From Ctenosaura bakeri (lineage: Eukaryota > Chordata > Lepidosauria > Squamata > Iguanidae), in assembly GCA_948474755.1 (NCBI GenBank), contig CAOLHI010000926.1:124001-188000 (forward strand): a stretch of DNA of 64,000 bases, written 5' to 3'. Both the position numbers and the translations under genes were made by a program. Numbering within the stretch: the first letter of the stretch is position 1; every line of letters begins with the position of its first letter. This document shows, piece after piece, positions 23,869-33,510 of this stretch. The notes beneath the pieces are model-generated. The model made no database searches. It was not told the origin of the DNA and worked only from the letters and a program-made list of their open reading frames with translations.

Positions 23869-25112
23869 ATAGACATTCTTGGGGAGATTTAGAATAAACA
23901 TGTCATCATTTCTACATTTTGGAAATAAATGATGATTCCACATGGATCTAATGGAGAGCTGGACAACTTTTTGTCTTAGAACCTAACAACATCACTTGGG
24001 CATCATTTGTGTGGGCAGAACTGACTGTGGATAGAGTTAAAAGACACACAGGTTCCCATTCATTCCCAATCTCTCTTAGTCTGACTTTCTATCTAAAAAC
24101 ACTTAACACATAGAACTGTGTTATCAAAGCCCACAAGTTACTTATATTTCTTTTTTTTCAGTCCAAAGAATGGACTGAAGCAAGAGATAATGTCATTTAT
24201 TTTGTGATATCACTTCAGAGTGCTGAGTGCTGGTGTTCTACATACTCCTGGTCACCATCTTGAGAAAGGAGGGGAAAGGGAGGAGCAAAGAGAGCACCCA
24301 ACCAATCAGCAACCATTACACAGCAGGATGTGCAGCCTCATGGTAGAGAGGACATGCCTCCAGCAGTTGGGGGGGGACTTTATTCACCCAAAAGCAAAAA
24401 AAATGTCAATTTTAAACACAAGCCTCACAAGTCTGGGACAAGGAATGCATGGAAATGGGATGAGGAGAATCAAAAAGAGGGGGAGGGCAAGCAAGTGCCT
24501 CATATATAATCAAATTTGTGAAAATCAAACCCACAAATGTAGAGGGAGGACTGTATTTTTAATGCCACAATTTGTAGCACTGGTAAATACCTTTTAGTAA
24601 TTTTTGACAAAACTATAGTCTCAAAATCCTATTATATCTATGTACATTGCCAAGACATTTCAAGTAAATCCCACTGGGTTTCTCCCAGGTGGGTAAGAAT
24701 ATTCACAATTGTCTCGTCCTCAGTGAAAAATGATGTCTCAGCAAGTATTTATATACCCTTTAGTCAAAATGCAGTGAGATTTTTCACCCCAGTACAGAAC
24801 TCAAGAGATTAGTGATTTTTCTGTAATCAGCAACAGCAACAGAAAAAAAAGAGCTGTGTTTTATGTAACAAAAAGTTGTAGTTTGCAAAAAACAGCACTG
24901 CAAAAAGGAAAAAAGTTCAAATGTGGGAAAATCATTGAACAAATATGTCACACACACACACACACAAAAACACCTCCCAATTCACCCAAGTCAGGAGAAA
25001 TCTTCTGAAATGTTTTGCTCTCACATGTGTGCACAAACTAAGAAAAGATTCACCTCCTTACTTCCAGATGAATGGCTTATCAAAGATTCCAGTTAAATAG
25101 TAGAGAGATAGA
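23869..25112. other. Unassigned sequence with short repeats
   Basis: No gene. The block around 24380-24560 (AATTTGTGAAAATCAAACCC then TAGAGGGAGGACTGTA) resembles a diverged interspersed repeat, perhaps related to the segment at 29320-29830. A CA microsatellite lies at 24949-24966. Confidence 0.4.
24949..24966. repeat. (CA)n microsatellite
   Basis: About nine uninterrupted CA units followed by an A run. Confidence 0.9.
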
Positions 25113-25222
25113 CAACGTAGAGCCCTCCAGATGTTTTGGACTCCAGTCTCATCAAGCACCAGACAGTGACCAATGGTCAGTAATTATGGGAGTTATCATC
25201 CAAAACTTCAGGAAGGCAAACA
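25113..25222. repeat. Small TIR element of the CCCTCCAGATGTT type
   Basis: Begins CCCTCCAGATGTTTTGGA and contains the central block CAGTGACCAATGGTCAG, TTATGGGAGTTATCATCC, which complements the first half so that the element folds back. This is the common squamate short TIR repeat, usually regarded as a non-autonomous DNA element. The superfamily was not determined. Confidence 0.55.
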
Positions 25223-26006
25223 GTTACCCTGATATTGCTATATTGCTATTGCTATAGAACATATCCAAAGAGGAAAAAAAAGAGATTGGTAAGTTTTACA
25301 TAAAGGCACACGGAAATTTTGAAAGGGCACTAAACTCATTAAGCAAAGATATCTGTGCCTCTAACAGCTGGCGTAAAGAAAACAAACCACTTCTACTGCA
25401 ACCAAGCAGAACCCTTCACAAAAGTGTGAAGTCAGCTATTTAAAAACTTCACTTGGTTTTGCAGCTGTTATTCTCAGTGCCGTGAACAAGATGCTCAGAT
25501 CCTGCAACTTGAGCCAGTATGTAATGTTGAGAATATAAAAATAGAGAGAGGAAAAGAGAACATTTCCCTACCAGCCATCAGTGAAACTGTTCTGCATTAA
25601 GCTGATTCTGGGGTCCCTGTATTTATTTTCCTCTCTTTTCACTACTTGAATGTTAATGTGGCCCAACTGTCATGTACAATTACTCTCTACAGAAGCCTAA
25701 CTGTGCCTTATGTTTGGGTGTAAAAAAATCTGTGCACATAGAAAAGGCTTAGCAGAGTGGCTGATCAGCCTCTGGACCCAACGTGTGGCTTTGCACGTTC
25801 TCCCTTTCATCTGGCTGTGGCACATTCCCCACCTTCCACCCTACTCCACTCTTTGACCTAGTAACAAATACATACCAAGTTAAAAAAAAAAAAAAAGACA
25901 AGAGACTGGGCAAGACAGACTAATTCTCTGCTGCTGGATGGTCTGCAAGTGATCACCAATTTTGTCAATCAACAACTGCAGCATAATCACTGCTCCTTCT
26001 CCAGAA
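25223..26006. other. Unassigned sequence
   Basis: No gene recognised. An A run occurs at 25880-25896. Confidence 0.4.
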
Positions 26007-26215
26007 CCAGTGTGGTGTAATGAAAAGTGGTGGTGTAATGGTTGGAATAGTGAACTCAGACTTGGGAATTCCATGTCTTTGTCTCCACTGAGCCATGAAG
26101 CTCACCATGTGACCTTGGTATAGTTGCTCTTCCTTCCTACCTAACTTAACTCACAGGGTTATCTTTTTTATGGGATAAAGTGGAGATGAGGAGAGCCATG
26201 TATGCTGCTTACACA
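26007..26215 (+). repeat. tRNA-derived SINE with CORE/L2-type tail
   Basis: The tRNA-like head (CAGTGTGGTGTAATG, with a duplicated GGTGGTGTAATGG) is followed by CTGAGCCATGAAGCTCACC and by CTCACAGGGTTATC plus GATAAAGTGGAGATGAGGAG. The tail differs from the Sauria family and resembles SINEs that use an L2-like end. The head duplication suggests a small internal rearrangement. Confidence 0.55.
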
Positions 26216-27199
26216 CACTAGTAGTTAGAACAAAAAAGTAACTGACAGATAAAAATGTAATAGAACTACAGTAGGAGTCAGTTCTGGTGCTCAGTGGACT
26301 GACATAGGCCATGATACTTCTATGATTGATCTGAGGGTGCTCAGAAGGCAAACAAAGAAGCAGTAACCAGGTAGTTGTATATACCATCATGTGGCTTCCT
26401 CTTTTTCTTGTCCAAGTCTTTGGGCACCTTCTGGTTGATCAGTTTGCTCCTGGTTTTTATATCTTTTCAAAACTATATGAGGTAGGGCAGCATTTGGAAC
26501 TGAATCTAATGAATTCAGCTGAATTTAGAGCTTTAGAGCATTTTGAATATTTGATTAATTTTAACTTAATTTGTGTCAGGGTATTTTAAAAATATCCTAT
26601 GTGTGTCGCAGTCCATTGTTAACTTTGATGGATAATATCAGTAGATTTCTCTAGTACTTTGGGCTAACAATGTGAAAATATCTTGTTTTGCTGAGCATGG
26701 CAAGACAGTCATTCAAAGATATGAGGAACCCCAGAAGGGGTGTCACCTCCAGTACAAAACTAAAGCCATTTTCACATGGCATCACTAAAACACAGTAGCT
26801 ACGGATGTTAGTCATTTCAGGGGCCACCGTCCATCTGACATTGTAGTCATCCAGTAGCTGTCCCATCCACAAGCATTGCTAGGATACGCTATTTGAACTA
26901 CAGAAAAAAATCCATCTTGTGCTGCCTCATTCATGTACATCCTGTGTGCCGCCTCAATGCAGAAACATGAAAATGCTTTACTGCACATTAAGAAAATGGC
27001 AGGGGCAGCAGGAAGGCAATCAGGAGTGGAGCCGGGCAAAGGCAGGTGAAGTGAATGGACTAGGACACTAGAATGTAGAAGAGACACTCCACTTCTATTT
27101 GCATTAATGTTGAGAGGTATGGAACATAGCGTTGCTACTGTATTTCAAGATAATCTGCCTTTACTACGAAAAGATCTGTTGATGACGTCTCGTATGGGA
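26216..27199. other. Unassigned sequence
   Basis: No gene or named element recognised. A 91-codon minus-strand frame (26812-27087) has no recognisable domain. Confidence 0.4.
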
Positions 27200-27450
27200 A
27201 GGGCCTAAGATATGAAGTGTGGTATTTCTCTCCTTGCTCTCCTTCCATCTCCAACTGAAAACTTTCTTATGCCACGAGGCATTCAGAAACTGAATGAGGT
27301 AGCTTTTAATGATGAACTGTGTTATTTACGTTTGTATAGTCTTTTAATTAATTTTAATGTTTTTAATGTTTATTGTTTTCATTTTATAAATTGCTTAATT
27401 GCTTTTTAAAATGGTTTTTGTATTTTCCTTTAGTGAAGTTAAGTACACGC
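27200..27450 (+). repeat. L2-type LINE 3' fragment (probable)
   Basis: CTGAAAACTTTCTTATGCC followed by the TTTTAATTAATTTTAATG series resembles the segment just after the reverse transcriptase in the L2 copies at 11.9-12.1 kb. Short and diverged; a tentative call. Confidence 0.35.
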
Positions 27451-27789
27451 ACACACGCTCAGCAAACACAAGAAGAACAGGTTGATCAATCACAAAGGTA
27501 TCATCTACTGCTGCTACCCTTACTAAACTGCAACATCACATTTTTCGGTTGTGAACATTTCACAGAAATATACAAAAACTGATCTCACAAATACACAAAA
27601 TTTCTTAGACACCAGCGCTAAAAAAAAAATCTTGCTGTGAAACAGTAGGCAGGAAAGTGTGATATGGGCATACCGGTAACTGTTCTAGTTTTAGTTATCA
27701 ATAAATATGCTCCAAAGTAGGGAGGTAAATCATGTCTCGGTTCATCCTTGTGCAAAACAAAACAAAAATCTCTTCGAAATTTATTTAAT

Positions 27790-27860
27790 TTAATTTATAT
27801 CCCACTTTGGGTCTCACATTGGGAGAAAGGGAGGGCCTAAATTAAATAAATAAATGTCAA
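27790..27860 (+). repeat. L2-type LINE 3' tail
   Basis: Reads CACTTTGGGTCTCACATTGG, GAGAAAGGGAGGGCC and then AAATTAAATAAATAAA, equivalent to the 3' end of the L2 copies near 12150 and 38850. Confidence 0.5.
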
Positions 27861-28099
27861 GGAAATTTATGTTTTGGCCTTGTCTAATCTATTGTGCAAG
27901 GATTAATCTAGTTGGGATTTACATCCTTATTTTAGGGGGAATATAGTTAAATCTAGAGGATCTTTCCTCACTTCTTATTAGTACTTTCATCTTCTCTGGA
28001 AAAGTCTGCTAGTCGCTATCTGGTATTTCATTGCCATCTTATTCAGAAATTTTGTATCTTCCTTGGGCCTATCTGGAAAGGAGAGAAAGCACTACTGCT

Positions 28100-28310
28100 C
28101 TTCCACAGTACACAAATACAGCACAATGATTCCACTTTAAGTACCATGGCTGCATCATATCAAATTGTGGGACGGGTAATCTAGCGAAGCACTAGAGCTT
28201 TTGGCTGAGAATTCTAAATTTCCCACCCAAAACTGCAAATCCCAGGATTCCATAGGAATCAATGTGGAATCATAGCACTATAACTGTGCAGTGTGGAGGA
28301 GCATCATCTG
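28100..28310. mobile_element. Small TIR element, ATAGTGCTATGATTCCAC family
   Basis: The left arm AATGATTCCACTTTAAGTACC and the right arm GTGGAATCATAGCACTATAAC are complementary. The centre carries AAACTGCAAATCCCAGGATTCC. The same arms occur at 29963-30173 and 44536-44758. Target duplication not resolved. Confidence 0.6.
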
Positions 28311-28877
28311 CACATTGTGATATTGTCTTGTGTTTCTTTTGTTATTATTAATTCTTTTACTTTATCTGCACAGCAAAATGGGGCAACATGTTCTTTCAAC
28401 ATGTTTTTTGTAAGATGTATGGCTTATTTATGCCCCAGCTCTAGTTAAATATCACTTGTAATCCACTGTCAAAACAAAGAGAGATTACTTGACTGAGAGG
28501 GTGATTACAATATGTGTTTCCTGTGCAGTTATTCTGGTTCTACAGATAGATAGGCAAATTAGTATGTCTAAGTGAGAAAGAGGGCAATATTTTCCCTTAA
28601 ACTTTTTAGTTGAACCTCAGTAACATAGGATTGATTGACTGAGGTCTGGAGCTCATTACAAGCTGATGAGAAAGATCCCACACTTTAGTTAAATACACAC
28701 AGATCCAATTCAAGAACAGAGACACCAGTTAGAGAAAAGAGACTACACCATCTTGAAAAGCTTGTAAATTTGGAGTGCAAAAACATTCAGACCATGTCCC
28801 CAATAATGCTGACCTTTTTATTAGAAAGTACATGAAGACAGAGTATGAAAAAGAGGTGTTTGTTTATTGGATGAAAG

Positions 28878-29059
28878 CAGTGGCGGAGCTTGGAGTGCAG
28901 GGGGGCGGGCGGGGATGGGATACAATGTGTGGAGGCACAGCCACAGTGCATGTGAACGTGGGCAGGGCATGTAGGAGCATGGCTACGAGCTGGGACGCCC
29001 TCAAAACATTGCCACCTGGGGTGAATCACTCCTCCACCCCCCTGGTTCCTATGCCACTG
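28878..29059. mobile_element. hAT-type MITE, 8-bp TSD with one mismatch
   Basis: A 182-bp element starting CAGTGGCGGAGCTTGG and ending CCTATGCCACTG, giving a CAGTGGC terminal inverted repeat. The flanks GATGAAAG (28870-28877) and GCTGAAAG (29060-29067) are an 8-bp duplication with one difference. Same family as 13072-13271 (shared CAAAACATTGCCACC near the 3' end). Confidence 0.83.
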
Positions 29060-29067
29060 GCTGAAAG

Positions 29068-29962
29068 GCCCACAAATGCCAAAATAAGAAGTGAAGATAT
29101 CACCTGCCTCAGATCTAACAGGGCAACCACAGTTTAAGGGACATTAAAAATATGTGCAAGCCATCAGTTTAAAGCCTGTAAGATTGCCAACAATAAATGA
29201 ATAAAATGATAAGGATTGGACAGTCAGGCAAGGCACCCCATGCAGTAATCCTACTAGAAGTCATTCCTTAAGTGTGGCAGTATAACAGATGTTCAACTTG
29301 GACAAGTTTTTGCAAAGTTCAAATACAACAAGTTCCGCTATATACGTATGGGATACATTCCGGACTTAACAAAGATGGCAAAAAACATGAATAATAATAA
29401 ATGCTATTGTCTGACTCCTAGGCTGGGTGAGGTGGTGACTGAGAGAGGCAGCTCCAATGCCTTGCTCCTCCTTCCTGCCTGCCTTCCTTTCTGGCAGGTC
29501 TTGATGGCCTTTCTGTGAACCAAATCCAGTGTGAAGCCTGGCTGCTTGGAGTTACATACCTCTTTTAGCCCAGGAAGGAGTGTTTGCTTCTTCCTCAGCT
29601 GAAAGAGGCACAGGAGGAGCTGTTCTGGGCTTCCTGGGCTTCTTTCCTGTGCTATGTGTCACCTTTCTTTGCCAAGAAAGGCATGGGAAGCCCATCTATG
29701 CCTTGCCATGCACCTTTCTAAGCCTGGCTGCTTAGAGCAAGGACCTCAGATGTGGCAGCATCCAAGGCCCCAGAGTGGATTGTGAAACCACAGTAAGTGA
29801 AACCACAGTAAGTGAAACCACAGAGACTGGTCACATTGTTATAGGAAATCTACTTTAGTAAATGGGTGGGAAGAGGTAAGTTAGGAAGTATTTATGTATG
29901 TTTGTATCACAATTCTAAAAATCTAAGAAATATGATTACTAACGTATCACCAAGGAGTCTCA
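29068..29962. other. Unassigned sequence with a 15-bp tandem triplet
   Basis: No gene. A unit like GTGAAACCACAGTAA occurs three times at 29782-29826. The block around 29320-29420 may belong to the same diverged repeat as 24380-24560. Confidence 0.45.
29782..29826 (+). repeat. 15-bp tandem repeat, three copies
   Basis: GTGAAACCACAGTAA repeats three times, the third copy diverging in its last bases. Confidence 0.85.
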
Positions 29963-30173
29963 TGGCGCATTCACACTACACAATTATAGTGCTATTATTC
30001 CACTTTCACTGCTACAGGTCTGTCTTATGGAATACTGGGATCTGTAGTTTTGTGAGGCACTGGGGTGCCCTGGCTGAGAATTCTAAGCTGAGAGTCCCAG
30101 AATTCCATAGGACAGAACCATGGCAGATAAACTGCAATCATAGCACTTTCATTCCCCAGTGTGAATGAGCCCT
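29963..30173. mobile_element. Small TIR element, ATAGTGCTATTATTCCAC family
   Basis: The left end GGCGCATTCACACT pairs with the complement of the right end (GGGCTCATTCACACT). The arms extend inward through AATTATAGTGCTATTATTCC. The centre has AGAATTCTAAGCTGAGAGTC. The 211-bp element has no coding capacity. The left arm shares TATAGTG-ATTATTCCACTTTC with the 86-bp MITE at 5807. Confidence 0.68.
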
Positions 30174-30684
30174 GAATAATAATCTGTGCAAGATACAACT
30201 GGGCAAAATGTGGGAAATGTGTCGCATCAAACAAGAGTTATCTTTAGGGGGAAAAATAGCACTGTTGACCACCAGAACCCCAATGTCCATATTAATGCCA
30301 TACATTAATTTAGTTAACCCCAAGGTGAGTATCTCCAGATCTCTGCCTTAAAGAAAATGTTTCAAAATCAAGGAAGAGGGGATAGAGGCAGACTCCATGT
30401 TGCAATTATAGTATTTGAATGCTTAGAGGGGAGGGTCTGTAGACATTTATGTTGGGCTCTAGTAGGTGATGGTTTCAGGTTGGAGCTGCCACCAGGATTT
30501 CTGGGAGCAGGGAAAAAGGAAATTCTGGAAGAACACACAAACCCGAACTCATTTTTAAAATGTTTGATTATCCAAACATTAACAGTATTTTCAAATTATT
30601 TCAAAAATAAATGATCTTACAATGATATATTATCACAATTAACTGTGGAAAATAATTCATTGAGATTTTTTTTCCAAATTAAAA

Positions 30685-30813
30685 CATAGATCTTGGATTG
30701 GATTACTGTAATATACTCTACAGGGTGCTGCCTTGGGAAACTGTTCAGGAATTTCAGCAGATCCAAAACACTACAGCTAGACTGCTGAACAAGGCTGGTT
30801 ACTGAGAGCATAT
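30685..30813 (+). mobile_element. L2-type LINE, left part of a split copy
   Basis: The reading near 30690-30813 (GATTACTGTAATATACTC; CCAAAACACTACAGCTAGAC) is the part of an L2 reverse transcriptase just before the HWL motif. It stops at TAT (30811-30813), where the Harbinger element begins, and continues at 38376. The 5' boundary is not resolved. Confidence 0.65.
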
Positions 30814-30848
30814 GGCCCTTTTCTCACGGGGCGCTGAAATCTTCCCAC
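30814..30848 (+). repeat. Harbinger left terminal inverted repeat
   Basis: GGCCCTTTTCTCACGGGG, then CGCT, then GAAATCTTCCCA. A further TTTCTCACG copy lies inside at 30906-30914 and may be a subterminal binding site. Confidence 0.93.
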
Positions 30849-31190
30849 AGCGATCCAGGCAGGCTTTTCCCTAATCCCCACTAAAACGTACCGAACTTTT
30901 AGTCGTTTCTCACGGCTCGATCGGGAAGAGGCTAGGCGAGCATTATCGCATTCACACAGCATCGCCATAGCCCCTCCCTACGTTGTCCTTTCCCCGCCCT
31001 ACCTAGCGTTTGATTGGCTGTGCCCTTTTTTCAAAAGAAAAATTTTGGGCGTCATCAATGACGCCAATACGCATGCGTGTTCCCTCATATCCTCCCGTCA
31101 TCCATCCCCTCGCCCTCCCCCGCGCCTGCTGAACCGCCGCGGAAACTTTGTCAAACTTTTCCTGCCCGCTCGCTTTTTGCAGTTTGGTGT
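30849..31190 (+). promoter_or_regulatory. Transposase 5' region with CRE-like and NRF1-like palindromes
   Basis: 342 CpG-rich bases between the left TIR and the chosen transposase start. GGCGTCAT and ATGACGCC form a perfect 8-bp inverted repeat with a 2-base spacer at 31048-31065, containing CRE-like TGACG half sites. Just downstream is the palindrome ACGCATGCGT (31069-31078), similar to the NRF1 site. An inverted CCAAT box (ATTGG) lies near 31013-31017. No TATA box is obvious. The arrangement resembles a CpG-island promoter; function is inferred from motifs only. Confidence 0.5.
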
Positions 31191-33177
31191 ATGGCGAACG
31201 AGCAGTTGAGGGAAATAGCTGGGGTCCTTGCCCCGTTAATGACTGCCATTTCAGCCTTGTTAGGAGCGCTTGAACATTGCTGGCCCGAAGATGGTGCGAG
31301 TAGGCGCAGGCTCGCAAGGAACCGTCGCGCTGCCGTGAGACGCTCGAGGTTGTATTACACAATTCTTGCACCTCTCTTGTATGAAGTCCCGCGCTCCAAA
31401 AGGTGGTGGGTTCGGGAGCGGATGCGGCAGGCGTGGTGGAGCGAGGAGATGCTGGAGAAATGGGACGACTACCAGTGGTTGTACCACTTCAGGATGACGA
31501 AAGCCACCCTCTTTGAAATCGCGGGGCGCCTGCGTCCCTACCTTGAAAGAAGAACCACAGGGATGAGGCAAGCGATTTCAGTAGAGGAGAGGGTGGCCAT
31601 CACTGTGTGGTGGCTTACATCGCCCCTGATATACCGAAAGACAGCGAACACTTTTGGCCTGGGAGTGTCAACGGTGTCTGTCAGCGTGATCGAGGTGTGC
31701 CTTGCGATCGAGCATGAACTCCTTGCATCCACTGTGTGCTTGGGGGACCACCGGAGGGTAGGTACGCTGATTCCCTAACCCAGTGGGCTTTAATGGGAGG
31801 AGGAGGGGGTTTTGATTTCTCTGGGAAAAGAGGTTGTGTTTTGCAGTGAACTGGCGCCAAGACTGTAGAGTTGCTAGGCAAATTGCCACCCAGAAGAAAG
31901 TGCTGCGGGGTTTGTTTGGATGCCCGCTGTGTGTCCCTTTGCTTTAAATCCATATCTTGGGGATCTCGACCAGCAGGGCCCCTGGAGCAGCAGGTTCCCT
32001 AACCTTAAGCCTGCAGAGCAGTTTACTGCTGGTCAGTGTGTGCGGCTGCGTGGGAGGGGTTTCATTCCGGGTTTGCCAGAATGGCCACAGGGTATCCCTT
32101 TCAGCAAAACACAGTATATGCCATCTCGGCCATCATGGCCCCTGGGGCTGAGCAGGAGGCAGCAGGGCACTTTGCCCCCTCCAACAGCATGACACTACTG
32201 CTGAAGGCCACCCGGTACACTCTGCGAGGCTTGCCTCTTGTTTTCCACAGCGTTACTTTGTTATCCCATGGGAAGCGTGCAAGTTCTTTGGATTTGGTGC
32301 CCGTTTTAATGTGTGGGCCAAGCAATGGATCTGTGGCCTGTGCTCCAAGATACTGGAAGGCCAAGCAGGTGCCATTGGGTGTGTGCGTGTGCGCGTGCGC
32401 CACCACAAAACTTTTTATCTCAAACCAGCTAAAAACTGACTACTTGTTTCCCTGCCCTCTACATCCACAGATTATGGATGGTTTCCGCCAGATGGGTTTC
32501 CCTCAGTGCGTTGGAGCTGTGGATGGAACGCACATCAAAGTAAGACCACCCAAGGGGCGCGGGGAAGAATTTGTGAACAGGAAGAGCGCATTTTCCATTC
32601 TCCTACAGGGAACAGTGGATCATTCGGGGAGGTTTGTGGACATCATGCTGGGCTACACTGGCAGAACGCACAACGCCTTCGTTTTCAGGCACTCATCACT
32701 CTGGCATGCCATGGAGGCTGGAAAGTTTGTACCCGGGAACCCGACCATTACCATAGACGGTGTCACCATAGGCCCAGTTATTCTGGGGATGCTGCATACC
32801 CACTTTCGAGATGGCTAATGAAGCCTTACAGCGGACATCTCACCCCCAAGAAGATAGCCTACAACAGGGTGTTCAACCACTGTAGGAATGTTGTGGAGCG
32901 TGCATTTGGCAGGCTGAAGGCCAGATGGGGGTGTCTCTCGGCCCCTTTGACCGTCTCGGAAAAGAACTATCTCCCCGTGGTGTCTGCTTGTGTGGTGCTA
33001 CACAACATTTGTGAGAGCAAAGGACACCTTCTCCACCCCATGATACAGAAACCAGCCCCCTTGACTCTGACACGCACCGACAGGGATTCCCGTCCTCATG
33101 ACTCTTCAAGGAGGATCCATGAAGGGGAACTGGTGAGGGACGCTATCGCCAATATGATTGCGGGTGACTGCGATTAG
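31191..33177 (+). CDS. PIF/Harbinger DDE transposase, two exons, one frameshift
   Basis: Cuts and joins transposon ends; relative of vertebrate HARBI1. Exon 1 is 31191-31757 (189 codons, starting MANEQLREIAG). The intron 31758-32470 is GTAGGT...CACAG in phase 0. Exon 2 is 32471-33177. The ATG at 31191 was chosen over the upstream one at 31077 because the intervening residues are low-complexity. Exon 1 holds the helix-turn-helix region (about residues 120-175, VEERVAITVWWL to GVSTVSVSV). The catalytic triad is D207 (VGAVDGTHIKV), D296 (GDAAYPL) and E332 (VVERAFGRLKARW), with 35 residues between the last two. About 424 residues if continuous, a normal length. One base is missing in the G run at 32785-32788, directly before D296, so as sequenced the protein ends early. 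Codons on both sides are otherwise clean. AATAAA follows at 33312. Confidence 0.92.
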
Positions 33178-33311
33178 CTGTCACTGGTTCCCCCCTTTTT
33201 TTGGAGTGTCTCTCCTCACACAGCAAGGAGTAGGTCTTCCTTCAAGCTGTACCTTGACTGTTTTGACCTCTAATGTTATTCAATGGCCATGCAACCAAAA
33301 ATGTAATAACA

Positions 33312-33317
33312 AATAAA
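33312..33317 (+). terminator. Poly(A) signal of the transposase gene
   Basis: AATAAA 135 bases after the stop codon of the transposase. The convergent Myb-like gene has its own signal at 33351-33356 on the other strand, so the two genes have abutting 3' ends. Confidence 0.7.
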
Positions 33318-33350
33318 TATTGAGTCTGTTTGTAGAAAATGGTAATAGAT

Positions 33351-33356
33351 TTTATT
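33351..33356 (-). terminator. Poly(A) signal of the Myb/SANT-like gene
   Basis: TTTATT on the plus strand, AATAAA on the minus strand, about 155 bases beyond the stop codon at 33511-33513. Confidence 0.65.
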
Positions 33357-33510
33357 TGACAGTTGTGAAAAATGCGGATAAAAAAATATCTTTAGGGAGA
33401 AACGGTCCGTTATGAACACTTCTCATCAAAAAACAAATACATCTTTGCCCTGCTTGGGAAGGAAAAGCTAGGCCTCGATTTTCTTTCATGCGCCAGGGCC
33501 CACGACATGC

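Noticed and set aside
31003..31571. Minus-strand frames opposite transposase exon 1
   Set aside because: Antisense shadows of a GC-rich coding exon.
31191..33177. A domesticated host HARBI1 gene
   Set aside because: It lies within matching TIRs and a 3-bp duplication inside an L2 copy, beside its Myb-like partner, so it belongs to a transposon and not to the host gene.
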